Shown here: in pieces, positions 8,303 through 15,240 of the stretch
Position numbering within the stretch: the first letter of the stretch is position 1
Layout of the letters: each line of letters opens with the position of its first letter
Assembly (NCBI GenBank): GCA_016793585.1
Contig: JAEUJR010000811.1
Location: 1-15,240, forward strand
Origin: Archangium sp.
Lineage (GTDB): Bacteria > Myxococcota > Myxococcia > Myxococcales > Myxococcaceae
Length of the DNA stretch: 15,240 nucleotides
Direction of reading: 5' to 3'
The notes under the pieces: model-generated
Seen by the model: the letters and a program-made list of their open reading frames with translations, nothing else
Database searches by the model: none
Told to the model about the DNA's origin: nothing
Made by a program: the position numbers and the translations under genes

Positions 8303-10354
8303 ATGTTCCAGCTTCGTCACCTCGCGGGCGCCGCGTTCGCCGTCGCCGTCGCCTCGTGCTCGTGTTTCGAACCGGTGGTGGAGCGGCAGTGTGTCGCGCC
8401 TGCTGACTGTGCGCCTGGCTGGCGGTGCGTCGAGTACCAGTGTCTTCCGCCGGCCTCAGGCGGTGGCACGGCAGGCGGGCGCGCCGGCGGCACGGCAGGC
8501 GGAGGCTTCGTCACGGGCGGAGGTTTCGTCACGGGCGGAGGCTTCGTCACGGGCGGAGGTTTCGTCACGGGCGGAGGTTTCGTGACCGGCGGAGGCTTCG
8601 TCACGGGCGGAGGCTTCGTCACGGGCGGAGGCTTCGTGACGGGTGGAGGCTTCGTGACGGGCGGTGGCTTCGTGACGGGCGGTGGCTTCGCGACGGGCGG
8701 TGGCTTCGTGACGGGCGGAGGCGGCGGCTGCAACGGCTGCGTCTTCAACAACACCTGCATCGATCCCACCGGCACGCCGGTGTGCGGCAGCAATGCCTCG
8801 GCCTGTGTCGAGTGCCCGCAGGGCGAGACGTGTCAGGGCGGCCGCTGCACCCTCACTTCGGCGTGCAACGCGATGACGTGCCCGGGCTGCTGTCAGCAGG
8901 GCCAGTGTGTTCCCCTCGCGGCGCAGCTCAACTTCGCCTGCGGTCGCAACGGCGCGACGTGTAGCCAGTGCCCGGCGGGAACGAACTGCTCGGCGCAGGG
9001 AACGTGCGTGGCCGGGCCTCCGTGCGGGCCGATGACGTGCGCCGGCTGTTGCATCATGGGTTCGTGCTTCGCGACCTGGCTTCAGTCAGAACAGGTCTGT
9101 GGGGCAGGAGGTGTCGTCTGCGCGTCGTGCCACCCGGGCGACACGTGCACCAACGGCCAGTGCACCGGCGGCCCGCCCCAGTGCTCTCCGCGTACGTGCC
9201 CGAACGGCTGCTGTGACAACGGCCGCTGCATTCCCGACGTGGCGCAGAACTCGAGCCAGTGCGGCTTCGGAGGAACGCAGTGCAACGCCTGCCCGCCCAA
9301 CTCGGTGTGCAGCGGGGGCTTCTGCACGACGCAGATCTGCAACTCGCAGAACTGCAGCAACGGCTGCTGTCAGGGCAACGTCTGCATTCCGACGCAACTG
9401 CAGAGCGCAGGCCAGTGCGGTGCCTTCGGTCAGGCGTGCAGCAGCTGCCCGGGAGGAACGACCTGCACCGGCGGGCGCTGCACCATGAGCGCGTGCAATT
9501 CGATCAGCTGTCCCAACGGGTGCTGCTCGGGGTCGCAGTGCGTGCCCGCGGCGCTCCAGGGGCCGTTCCAGTGCGGTCTGGGAGGCCAGGCCTGCTTCGC
9601 GTGCGCGCAGCCGCTCACCTGCAGCAATGGCGCGTGTGCTCCGCCGACGTGCGGGCCGGGCACCTGCAACGGCTGCTGCATCGGCGGCAACTGCCTGCCG
9701 CCCTCGATTCAGGACTCGTTCCGCTGCGGCGCGAACGGCGCGATGTGCATCGCCTGTCCTCAGGGCCTCACCTGCAGCAACGGCTTCTGCCTGGGCGCGG
9801 TCGACGCAGGCCCGTCGTGTTCGCCCGCCAACTGCCCCGGCTGCTGCGACAACGGCGTCTGCCGCACCGGCACCTCGGTGGCCGCGTGCGGCACCTTCGG
9901 CAACGTCTGCCAGGTGTGCCCTGCGTCGGCCGTCTGCTCGAACGGCGCGTGCGTGCGACCGCTCGATGCCGGGGTGTTCCTGCCGACGGGTTCGGCGTGC
10001 ACGGCGAACGGTCAGTGTCAGCCGGGCGGCAGCGGGCTCTGTCTGCCGTGGCCCGGTGGCTACTGTGCGTCTGCGTGCACCAACACGATGGCCACCTGCC
10101 AGCCGTGGACATCGTGCCCCGGCACCTGTCCTTCGGCCGCCACCTGCGTGGGCGCCGGCTCGTTCTCGCCCCCGTTCTGCGCCGCGACCTGTCCGGGGCC
10201 GCAGAACGGCCAGAGCACGTGCCGCGCGGGCTATCTCTGCACCGCCTTCGGCCCCTCGAGCAGCACCGGCATCTGCCGCCCGTCGTGCACCAACAACGGC
10301 TTTGGCTGCCCCGGCGGAGGCACCTGCAACGGGGTGACCGGCTACTGCCAGTGA
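8303..10354 (+). CDS. Cys-rich repeat lipoprotein with Gly-Phe-Val-Thr spacer
   Basis: A 683-residue predicted lipoprotein (lipobox VASC, Cys19). A short Cys-containing head (to about 47) is followed by a Gly-rich spacer of twelve GGGFVT hexapeptides (67-138), then a half repeat (143-182) and seven Cys-rich modules (188-550). The C-terminal part (about 560-683) is also Cys-rich but less regular, ending GVTGYCQ. Each module of about 50 residues carries ten Cys in the order C-x4-C-x1-3-CC-xn-C-x9-10-CG-xn-C-x2-C-x5-C-x4-5-C, which suggests up to five disulfides and a rod-like extracellular stalk. Such proteins are common in myxobacteria, have no known biochemical role, and are sometimes misnamed in databases. 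The TGA overlaps the GTG of the following gene, so both are probably co-transcribed. A function in adhesion or surface structure is inference only. Confidence 0.88.
   Translation: MFQLRHLAGAAFAVAVASCSCFEPVVERQCVAPADCAPGWRCVEYQCLPPASGGGTAGGRAGGTAGGGFVTGGGFVTGGGFVTGGGFVTGGGFVTGGGFVTGGGFVTGGGFVTGGGFVTGGGFVTGGGFATGGGFVTGGGGGCNGCVFNNTCIDPTGTPVCGSNASACVECPQGETCQGGRCTLTSACNAMTCPGCCQQGQCVPLAAQLNFACGRNGATCSQCPAGTNCSAQGTCVAGPPCGPMTCAGCCIMGSCFATWLQSEQVCGAGGVVCASCHPGDTCTNGQCTGGPPQCSPRTCPNGCCDNGRCIPDVAQNSSQCGFGGTQCNACPPNSVCSGGFCTTQICNSQNCSNGCCQGNVCIPTQLQSAGQCGAFGQACSSCPGGTTCTGGRCTMSACNSISCPNGCCSGSQCVPAALQGPFQCGLGGQACFACAQPLTCSNGACAPPTCGPGTCNGCCIGGNCLPPSIQDSFRCGANGAMCIACPQGLTCSNGFCLGAVDAGPSCSPANCPGCCDNGVCRTGTSVAACGTFGNVCQVCPASAVCSNGACVRPLDAGVFLPTGSACTANGQCQPGGSGLCLPWPGGYCASACTNTMATCQPWTSCPGTCPSAATCVGAGSFSPPFCAATCPGPQNGQSTCRAGYLCTAFGPSSSTGICRPSCTNNGFGCPGGGTCNGVTGYCQ
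8501..8716 (+). repeat. Twelve tandem 18-bp units encoding GGGFVT
   Basis: Twelve in-frame 18-bp units based on GGAGGCTTCGTCACGGGC. Only one changes the peptide (unit 11, FAT instead of FVT); the other differences are silent. The silent variants are blocked: most early units use GTCACG, units 8-12 use GTGACG or GCGACG, and units 10-12 use GGTGGC. This indicates local expansion by slippage or unequal crossing-over with the protein sequence kept by selection. The array forms the spacer between the lipid anchor and the Cys-rich modules. Confidence 0.97.
8864..9952 (+). repeat. Seven diverged Cys-rich modules (coding repeat)
   Basis: The modules begin at residues of the type CNAMTCPGCC, CGPMTCAGCC, CSPRTCPNGCC, CNSQNCSNGCC, CNSISCPNGCC, CGPGTCNGCC and CSPANCPGCC. 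All share the Cys pattern but differ clearly elsewhere, so this is an old protein-level duplication rather than a recent DNA tandem array. The preceding half repeat (residues 143-182) matches only the second half of the module. Confidence 0.9.
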
Positions 10355-10917
10355 TCGCCGCAGACGCGCGTTGCCCGGTTCACGACGCGCCAGCCACCGA
10401 CGCGTGCGGCCGCTGCGGTCGGTTCGTCTGCATGACGTGCCAGCGCCTGCGTGAGCGCGACGTGTTCTGTGAAGCCTGTCGCCTGCTGGTGCCCGAGACG
10501 CGGCCGCTCAATGGCTGGCTGCTGCTCGCGACCGTGAACCTCTTCATCGCGCCGGTGAACTTCGTCTCGGCGCTGGGCCGGCTGTGGACGGGCCTGCGGG
10601 AACGGAGCCTCGGGTTGCTCGACGGAGAGGTCGCTCCATGGCTCGGGTGGTCGCTGCTCGAGACGATTCCGGCGGGCGTGCTCTCGGCCATCGCCCTCGT
10701 GACGCTCCCGCGCGTTCTGGGCAGGCGGCGATCGGCCGTGCTGCTCATGAAGGTATTCTTCGTCGGCACCGCGGTCAGCGCCGTGCTGGTGCGGTGGGCC
10801 TTCTCGAAGCTCGAGCTGCCCGTGCCTGGCACCCTCGATTGGGCGCTCGTCAGCAGCGTCTTGTGGCTCGGCTACTTCCAGACCTCGAACGACGTGCAGC
10901 AGACCTTCGTGCGTTGA
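10351..10917 (+). CDS. Zinc-ribbon/DUF2569 integral membrane protein
   Basis: A 188-residue protein whose GTG start overlaps the stop of the Cys-rich lipoprotein (GTGA). The first 43 residues hold a zinc-binding head with C8, H11, C19, C22, C27, C30, C40 and C43 (CGRCGRFVCMTC, FCEAC), spaced like a B-box or double zinc ribbon. The rest matches the DUF2569 membrane family: LNGWLLLATVNLFIAPVNF at the first helix, then three more hydrophobic segments (about 97-120, 130-150, 163-178) and the typical end LWLGYFQTSNDVQQTFVR. The head is probably cytoplasmic. The family has no established function. An open frame extends far upstream, but that part lies inside the lipoprotein gene in another frame, so the overlap GTG is the likely start. 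Its TGA abuts the stop of the convergent PilT-like gene. Confidence 0.85.
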   Translation: MIAADARCPVHDAPATDACGRCGRFVCMTCQRLRERDVFCEACRLLVPETRPLNGWLLLATVNLFIAPVNFVSALGRLWTGLRERSLGLLDGEVAPWLGWSLLETIPAGVLSAIALVTLPRVLGRRRSAVLLMKVFFVGTAVSAVLVRWAFSKLELPVPGTLDWALVSSVLWLGYFQTSNDVQQTFVR

Positions 10918-11991
10918 TCAATCGAAGGCGAGGTTGCGCTCGAAGTCGGCCGGGTTCGACGCCGCCGCGCGGGCCGTCTCGATCGAGATGACACCCGTCT
11001 TGAACAGCTCCGACAGGTGCTGATCGAACGACTGCATGCCGTAGGTGCGCCCCTTCTCGATGACGTCCTTGAGGCCCGCCGTGCGCGCCGAGTCGAGGAT
11101 GTATTCCTGAATGGTCTTCGTCTGCACCATGATCTCCATCGCGAGCGCCATCGACTGGCCATCGATGCGCGGGAGCAGGCGCTGCGACACGGTGGCCTTC
11201 AGCGCCTCGGAGAGCCGGCCGCGCACCGCCGCGTGTTCGTCACCGGGGAAGAACGAGAGCAGACGGCTGATGGTCTTGATGGCGTCGGTGGTGTGCACCG
11301 TGGACAAGACGAGGTGGCCGGTCTCGGCGGCCTTCAGCGCGATGTCGACGGTCTCGTGATCGCGCATCTCTCCGACGAGAATGACGTCGGGGTCTTGCCG
11401 CAGCGCCGAGCGCATGGCCGAGGCGAAGTCGCTGGTGTCGTAGCCGATCTCCCGCTGCGAGATGCTCGAGCGGATGTTGCGGTGCATGAACTCGATCGGG
11501 TCTTCGATGGTGAGGATGTGGAGCGAGTCGTTGCGGTTGATGTGATCGACCATCGCCGCCAGCGTCGTCGACTTGCCTGCGCCGGTGCTGCCCGTGACCA
11601 GAATGAGGCCGCGCTCGTTCGAGGCGATGGCCTTCATGATCGGCGGCAGGTTCAGGCTCTCGAGCGTCGGCACCTCGGTGGGAATCACGCGGAGCACGAT
11701 CGCGAGCGAGCCGCGCTGCCGGTACACGTTGACGCGAAAGCGCGCGACGCCGGCCAGGGTGTACGAGGTGTCGTACTCCTGCATCGTGTCGACCTGCGAC
11801 TGCATGGCCGCGTTCGAGATCACGTTCTGCGCGATCTGCCGCGTGTGCGTCGGGCCCAGCTTGTCGCCCTTGATGGGCCGCAGCACGCCGGCCACGCGGA
11901 ACGTCGGCGGGTCGCCCGGCCTGAAGTGAATGTCAGACGCGCCGTTCTGAACGCCGTACGTCAACAGCTTGTTCATCGTCGTCGCGTCCAC
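10918..11991 (-). CDS. PilT-family type IV pilus ATPase
   Basis: A 357-residue hexameric secretion-type ATPase of the PilT/PilU group, which powers retraction of type IV pili at the cytoplasmic base of the machine. Visible motifs: NGASDIHFRPGDPP (16-29) of the N-terminal domain, Walker A GSTGAGKST (134-142), the Asp box around IEDPIEFMHR (162-171), Walker B ILVGEMRD (204-211) and the His box TGHLVLSTVHTTDA (224-237). The C-terminal AIRNLIRE motif of classical PilT is not seen; the matching place reads GLKDVIEKGRTYG, so this may be a PilT paralogue rather than the main retraction motor. The GTG start is preferred because GAGG lies 5 nt upstream (11997-12000); ATG at 11976 is the alternative. 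No pilus genes are nearby in this window. Confidence 0.9.
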   Translation of the reverse strand: MDATTMNKLLTYGVQNGASDIHFRPGDPPTFRVAGVLRPIKGDKLGPTHTRQIAQNVISNAAMQSQVDTMQEYDTSYTLAGVARFRVNVYRQRGSLAIVLRVIPTEVPTLESLNLPPIMKAIASNERGLILVTGSTGAGKSTTLAAMVDHINRNDSLHILTIEDPIEFMHRNIRSSISQREIGYDTSDFASAMRSALRQDPDVILVGEMRDHETVDIALKAAETGHLVLSTVHTTDAIKTISRLLSFFPGDEHAAVRGRLSEALKATVSQRLLPRIDGQSMALAMEIMVQTKTIQEYILDSARTAGLKDVIEKGRTYGMQSFDQHLSELFKTGVISIETARAAASNPADFERNLAFD

Positions 11992-12069
11992 GGCCACCTC
12001 GAATGCGATGCGGAGGGCGCGCGATCTGCCCCAAGCCGCCCGGTGATGCAATCAGCGGAGGGAAAGAGA

Positions 12070-12103
12070 AAGGCCCGGCCTCCGAAAAGGAGAACCGGGC
12101 CTT
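12070..12103 (-). terminator. Rho-independent terminator of the cold-shock gene
   Basis: Arms AAGGCCCGG (12070-12078) and CCGGGCCTT (12095-12103) pair over 9 bp; inside the 16-nt loop CTCC and GGAG can add 4 bp. On the minus strand the hairpin is followed by the pyrimidine-rich TTCTCTTTCCC. It sits 29 nt after the csp stop and separates csp from the PilT-like gene. Confidence 0.75.
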
Positions 12104-12132
12104 CGACTGCTTTCACGTGTTCAGGGGAGCGA

Positions 12133-12336
12133 TCAGGCGGCCTTCACGTTCTGCGCCTGCAGACCCTTCGGGCCCTTCGTCACCTCGAACTGCACGCGCT
12201 GCCCTTCCGCGAGGGTGCGGAAGCCGTCCATCTGAATGGCCGTGTGGTGACAGAAAACGTCCTCACCGCCGCCGTCCTGCACGAGAAAGCCAAAACCCTT
12301 CGCATCGTTGAACCACTTCACAGTTCCAGTTGCCAT
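12133..12336 (-). CDS. CspA-family cold-shock protein
   Basis: A 67-residue single cold-shock domain protein that binds single-stranded RNA and DNA and acts as an RNA chaperone. RNP1 is KGFGFL (14-19) and RNP2 is VFCHHTAI, the form with Cys that I recall from myxobacterial Csp proteins. The end, [13 protein letters not shown], is typical. The ATG at 12336 gives the standard [10 protein letters not shown] start; GGAG lies 10 nt upstream (12347-12350). The frame stays open upstream, but the extra 41 residues do not resemble a cold-shock domain. It is monocistronic: a terminator follows and the neighbouring surface-protein gene ends 131 nt upstream. Confidence 0.97.
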   Translation of the reverse strand: MATGTVKWFNDAKGFGFLVQDGGGEDVFCHHTAIQMDGFRTLAEGQRVQFEVTKGPKGLQAQNVKAA

Positions 12337-12467
12337 GCTGACGACTCTCCAAGTTCGACGGCAGACGCGAGGTGCGCCCACCGGTCCCCCCACCGGAAGA
12401 CGGCGGCACCCTACCGAAACGCGATGGCGAAGATCCACGCCCCCCATGTCGATCGCCATGACAGGCG
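12337..12467 (-). promoter_or_regulatory. Upstream region / probable 5' leader of the cold-shock gene
   Basis: This 131-bp stretch should hold the csp promoter and leader. A 5-bp stem with six-base loop, CCGGT-CCCCCC-ACCGG, lies at 12381-12396, about 45 nt before the ATG, and could be part of a structured leader. An imperfect palindrome around CGATCG (12446-12459) is near the end of the upstream gene. No convincing promoter hexamers were found. Confidence 0.35.
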
Positions 12468-14012
12468 TCAGAGCCGGCGGCGGAGCAGCACGAGGAGCAG
12501 GGCGAGCCAGCCGAGCTCGCCCGTCGAGGAGCAGCCGAGCGTGAAGGTCTTTCGTGTTGGCTCGGCACCAGCGTCAGCCGCTGCTCCCGCGTCGGTCGTC
12601 GTGCCGGCGTCGAGGGTGGCGCCCGCGTCGATGCCCGCGTCGATGTCGCCCGCATCGGTGCTGCCCGCATCGGTGCTGCCCGCATCGGTGCTGCCCGCAT
12701 CGGTGCTGCCCGCATCGGTGCTGCCCGCATCGGTGCTGCCCGCAGCGGTGCTGCCCGCATCGGTGCTGCCCGCGTCGGTGCTGCCCGCATCGACGAGCGA
12801 CCCGGCATCGACTCCGCCATCTGGTGCTGGCAGCGGCAGATCGATCACCCCGCCGTCCCACTTCCAGAGTGAGAGCCTCGGTTGCGCCGCAGCACCGACA
12901 CCCGCGAGCGTTCGCAGGAACAGGCTGCTCGTGAGCGCCGGGTTCTGAAGTTCGAACGACCAGTCCGACAGCACCGGTTGTTCGACGCCGGCGATCGCCG
13001 GCCACATCGTCTGGGTGGTGCGGCTTGCCGACTGCCAGATCGTCACGAGGCCGGCGTCGGACCCTGCAGCGAGGGTCGAGTACACCGAGAGCGTGTGCCG
13101 AACGCCCGGGTTCGAGGTCGTCGAGAGCTGCGGCATCCCCACGACGGGCGCCAGGGTGAGCACGCCCGGCGTGGCCGCGGTCTGATCGAGCTCGAGCACG
13201 GGAATCACGGCGAGCCGAACGTCATGCAGCACGCTCGGCAACCCCGCGTCTGCGAAGCCCGGGGCCGACGAGGCCTCGAAGGTGATGGTGTCTCCGACCG
13301 CGGGGCCCGTCAGGTGCTGCGCGACGAAGAACGCGCCCGTCGTTTGCCGGCTGAAGAGCGAACTGCCTCGAACCGTGGTGTCGAGGGTGGCGGGCACGGA
13401 GAGCGGCCCCGACGGCGTCTGCACCCGCACTCGCAGCGTCACGCCCTGGTCGATGGTGGCGACGACGTTGGCCTGAGCCAGGAGCAGCCATTGTCGGCTC
13501 GCGCGATGAACGGTCACGGTGCCGAGGTCGGTCCACCCGCCGCTCTCGACGACGGTGTTGCCGAACCTCTCCTGGCGCAGAATCTCCGACTCCGAGCCGA
13601 GTGGCAGAAAGAGCGCCTCGAAGTTGCTCACCGTGACGCTGGCGTCGGGCACGTTCGAGCGCACGCGAGCGACGAGATCGATGGGTGTTCCGACGTCCCA
13701 GTCGAAGTTGCGAAAGCCCTGGGGCGAGTCTGGAACGACGTTGCCCGTCTCCATGAAGCCCCAGAGGTTTCCCCCATCGGGCGGCTCGATGATCAGCTCA
13801 GCGGTCGAGGGCGCCCCCACCGAGCTTCGAAGGCTCGCGTGCCAGAGCAGCAGCCCAAACTCACCACCCTGCAGCGGTCCCGTCAGTCGGCTGTTCGGCA
13901 CCTCGACGAACGAAGTGGAGTTCGTGGTGAACGACGCCGGGCGTGCGCGAAATGCGGGCTGCGCGAACACCACGGGCGCAAGCAGCAGAACGACCAACGG
14001 CCAGCGGGTCAC
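12468..14012 (-). CDS. Secreted surface protein with DAGST spacer and MYXO-CTERM tail
   Basis: A 514-residue protein with a signal peptide ([20 protein letters not shown]), a beta-rich ectodomain of about 380 residues, an Asp-Ala-Gly-Ser-Thr spacer and a C-terminal sorting signal. The tail [22 protein letters not shown] fits MYXO-CTERM: a Cys, one hydrophobic helix and an Arg cluster. The signal is known to direct processing and surface anchoring in myxobacteria. The ectodomain matches no family I recognise; three stretches of similar layout may be diverged beta-sandwich repeats. I chose the GTG at 14012 because it gives a compact signal peptide; a GTG at 14048, directly after the upstream TGA and with AAGGGG before it, would add 12 charged residues and is a real alternative. 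The gene follows the coiled-coil gene closely and may be co-transcribed with it. Confidence 0.82.
   Translation of the reverse strand: MTRWPLVVLLLAPVVFAQPAFRARPASFTTNSTSFVEVPNSRLTGPLQGGEFGLLLWHASLRSSVGAPSTAELIIEPPDGGNLWGFMETGNVVPDSPQGFRNFDWDVGTPIDLVARVRSNVPDASVTVSNFEALFLPLGSESEILRQERFGNTVVESGGWTDLGTVTVHRASRQWLLLAQANVVATIDQGVTLRVRVQTPSGPLSVPATLDTTVRGSSLFSRQTTGAFFVAQHLTGPAVGDTITFEASSAPGFADAGLPSVLHDVRLAVIPVLELDQTAATPGVLTLAPVVGMPQLSTTSNPGVRHTLSVYSTLAAGSDAGLVTIWQSASRTTQTMWPAIAGVEQPVLSDWSFELQNPALTSSLFLRTLAGVGAAAQPRLSLWKWDGGVIDLPLPAPDGGVDAGSLVDAGSTDAGSTDAGSTAAGSTDAGSTDAGSTDAGSTDAGSTDAGSTDAGDIDAGIDAGATLDAGTTTDAGAAADAGAEPTRKTFTLGCSSTGELGWLALLLVLLRRRL
12646..12792 (-). repeat. 15-bp tandem repeat encoding STDAG
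   Basis: Nine copies of a 15-bp unit (plus-strand form CTGCCCGCATCGGTG) and a further 12 bases. Five consecutive copies (12661-12735) are identical; the first differs by two bases, one later copy changes Asp to Ala and another is silent. The near identity points to recent expansion. The peptide forms the flexible spacer before the MYXO-CTERM tail, flanked by more irregular DAG repeats. Confidence 0.95.
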
Positions 14013-14048
14013 CCGGCCATCATCGCGCCTCGGCCCCGGCTCCGCCAC

Positions 14049-14468
14049 TCACCCCTTGTTCGAGAGCGGGTCGGCGGCCATCGAGCCGTGATGCTCGACG
14101 CGCACCTCGGCGTGAAACGCCTCGTACTCGCGCCGCTCCACGACCTCCATGCGATCGAGCGCGAACTCGAGCTGTGCGCGCGCCTTGACGAGCTGCTTCT
14201 TCGACTCGTCGACGAGGTTCGAGAGCGCGAGAAACTCCTTCGCTTCGATGCCCTGCACGCCGCCCTGACGGAGCTCGGTGATGCGCGCCTCGGCGCCGTC
14301 GATGGTGGCGTTCAGCGTGTCGACCTCGGTCTGCTTCTGAAACGCGAGCTTCTGCGCCGACGACTTGAGGCGATCGACTCCGGCGCGTGAGGCGCTCGCG
14401 TCGCGTTGCGCCCGGGCCTGCGCCGCGAGGTGCTGCATCTGCAGAATGAGTTCGTCGGCCGATGCCAT
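14049..14468 (-). CDS. Small coiled-coil protein of unknown function
   Basis: A 139-residue, highly charged, Ala/Glu/Gln/Lys-rich protein without signal peptide or membrane helix. Most of residues 1-115 are predicted helical with heptad-like spacing (for example LILQMQHLAAQARAQRD and LVDESKKQLVKARAQLEFAL), so a cytoplasmic coiled coil is likely. I recognise no family. The ATG at 14468 has GAGG 5 nt upstream (14474-14477). It lies 71 nt after sucB on the same strand with a hairpin between, and its TGA is 36 nt before the chosen start of the MYXO-CTERM gene, or directly adjacent to the alternative start. Confidence 0.8.
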   Translation of the reverse strand: MASADELILQMQHLAAQARAQRDASASRAGVDRLKSSAQKLAFQKQTEVDTLNATIDGAEARITELRQGGVQGIEAKEFLALSNLVDESKKQLVKARAQLEFALDRMEVVERREYEAFHAEVRVEHHGSMAADPLSNKG

Positions 14469-14498
14469 GAGTGCCTCGCTGTGACGCTTTCAAACGAA

Positions 14499-14528
14499 GA
14501 AGCCGGAGCGTGATTTCGCTCCGGCTTC
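14499..14528 (-). terminator. Strong hairpin after sucB, probable terminator
   Basis: A perfect 12-bp stem (GAAGCCGGAGCG at 14499-14510 with CGCTCCGGCTTC at 14517-14528) and a 6-nt loop. On the minus strand it starts 11 nt past the sucB stop and is followed by TCTTCGTTTG, a weak U-tract. It could be a terminator, a partial attenuator, or an RNA-stabilising element, since the next gene starts only 30 nt further on. Confidence 0.65.
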
Positions 14529-14539
14529 GAAAGACGGCC

Positions 14540-15240
14540 TCAGATCTCGAGGAGGATGCGCTCGGGATCCTCGATGCAGTCCTTGATGCGCACGAGGAAC
14601 TGCACCGCCTCTCGACCGTCGATGAGCCGGTGATCGTACGAGAGTGCGAGGTACATGATGGGGCGCACGACGACCTGTCCGTCACGCACCACCGGCCGCT
14701 CGACGATGTTGTGCATGCCGAGGATCGCCGTCTGCGGCGGGTTCAGGATCGGCGTCGACAGCATCGAGCCGAAGATGCCGCCGTTGGTGATGCTGAACGT
14801 GCCGCCCTGCAGCTCGGGCAGGGTGAGCTTGTCGTTCTTCGCGCGGCCACCGAAGTCCGAGATGTTCTTCTCGAGGTCGGCCATCGACTTCTGATCGGCG
14901 TCGCGGAGGATGGGAACCACCAGCCCGCGGCTGCCCGAGACGGCGATGCCGATGTCGTAGAAGTGGTGAAAGACGACCTCTTCGCCCTCGATGCTCGCGT
15001 TCACCGCGGGGAACGTCTTGAGCGCCTCGATGGTGGCCTTCACGAAGAAGCTCATGAAGCCCAGCTTCACGCCGTGCTTCTTCTCGAACTTCTCGTTGTA
15101 CTGCTTGCGAAGGCCCATCACCGCGCTCATGTCGACTTCGTTGAACGTGGTGAGAATGGCGGCGGTCGACTGGGCCTGCAGCAGGCGCTCGGCGACGCGC
15201 TTGCGCAGCGGCGTCATGCGCACGCGCTCTTCACCGCGGG
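14540..15240 (-). CDS. sucB: 2-oxoglutarate dehydrogenase E2, dihydrolipoyllysine succinyltransferase (5' part outside window)
   Basis: The C-terminal catalytic domain, about 230 residues, of the E2 subunit that transfers succinyl from lipoyl-lysine to CoA in the TCA cycle. It begins just before [14 protein letters not shown], the classic start of this domain, and keeps [14 protein letters not shown], the [12 protein letters not shown] strand, [23 protein letters not shown] and the active-site [13 protein letters not shown], with the His and Asp of HxxxDG. The end PERILLEI is that of SucB-type enzymes and favours succinyl- over acetyltransferase. The lipoyl and E1/E3-binding domains would lie beyond the right edge; the frame is open through the last base, so internal GTG/ATG codons near the edge are not the true start. 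Confidence 0.95.
   Translation of the reverse strand, partial: RGEERVRMTPLRKRVAERLLQAQSTAAILTTFNEVDMSAVMGLRKQYNEKFEKKHGVKLGFMSFFVKATIEALKTFPAVNASIEGEEVVFHHFYDIGIAVSGSRGLVVPILRDADQKSMADLEKNISDFGGRAKNDKLTLPELQGGTFSITNGGIFGSMLSTPILNPPQTAILGMHNIVERPVVRDGQVVVRPIMYLALSYDHRLIDGREAVQFLVRIKDCIEDPERILLEI

Noticed and set aside
8501..8716. CRISPR-like array
   Set aside because: Units are 18 bp and directly adjacent with no spacers, and they encode a peptide in frame. The 15-bp array at 12646-12792 was rejected for the same reason.
8317..8793. Minus-strand frame encoding a KPPPVT repeat protein
   Set aside because: It is the mirror of the GGGFVT array, has no export signal or gene context, and the plus-strand frame has a lipobox and Cys modules.
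9259..10350. A possible 364-residue N-terminal extension of the DUF2569 protein
   Set aside because: This stretch is in another frame of the Cys-rich lipoprotein gene; its translation is Arg/Leu-rich and unlike any domain. The GTG in the overlap gives a complete zinc head plus DUF2569 protein.
12337..12459. N-terminal extension of the cold-shock protein to 108 residues
   Set aside because: The extra residues do not resemble a cold-shock domain, while [10 protein letters not shown] with an upstream GGAG is the standard start.

Overview
The window looks like chromosomal DNA of a myxobacterium (Myxococcota, probably the Myxococcus/Archangium side). The evidence is: high GC with dense coding and several GTG starts; a Ser/Thr kinase with a C-terminal PEGA domain; a MYXO-CTERM sorting tail; lipoproteins with low-complexity spacers and Cys-rich repeats; a PilT-family ATPase; and a CspA-type protein with the VFCHH form of RNP2. 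The species cannot be named from the sequence alone. I see no rRNA, tRNA, insertion sequence, phage gene or CRISPR array.

Layout. (1) 1-1106, minus: 5' part of a DUF1587/1595/1592/1588 lipoprotein, running off the left edge. (2) 1283-8159, minus: a tight five-gene cluster, in transcription order Ser/Thr kinase-PEGA, TPR/TonB-dependent receptor, acidic DxNGDG lipoprotein, FabL-like SDR and PlsC-family acyltransferase. Kinase/receptor and receptor/lipoprotein are joined by ATGA overlaps; the next gaps are 21 and 6 nt. (3) 8160-8302: divergent intergenic region. (4) 8303-10917, plus: a Cys-rich repeat lipoprotein overlapping (GTGA) a zinc-ribbon/DUF2569 membrane protein. (5) 10918-15240, minus: PilT-like ATPase, cold-shock protein with terminator, MYXO-CTERM surface protein with a DAGST spacer, small coiled-coil protein, and the catalytic end of 2-oxoglutarate dehydrogenase E2 (sucB), which runs off the right edge.

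How the genes may work together. The most unusual part is the kinase-receptor-lipoprotein set. The receptor carries a periplasmic TPR domain ahead of its TonB box and plug, the kinase carries an extracytoplasmic PEGA domain, and a predicted lipoprotein is translationally coupled to the receptor. This suggests an envelope uptake or sensing unit in which receptor state could be reported to a cytoplasmic kinase. The two distal genes, a FabL-like reductase lacking the usual catalytic Tyr and a lysophospholipid acyltransferase, point to lipid metabolism. This scheme is inference from gene order and domain content. The other genes are housekeeping (sucB, csp), motility-related (PilT family) or surface proteins of unknown role.
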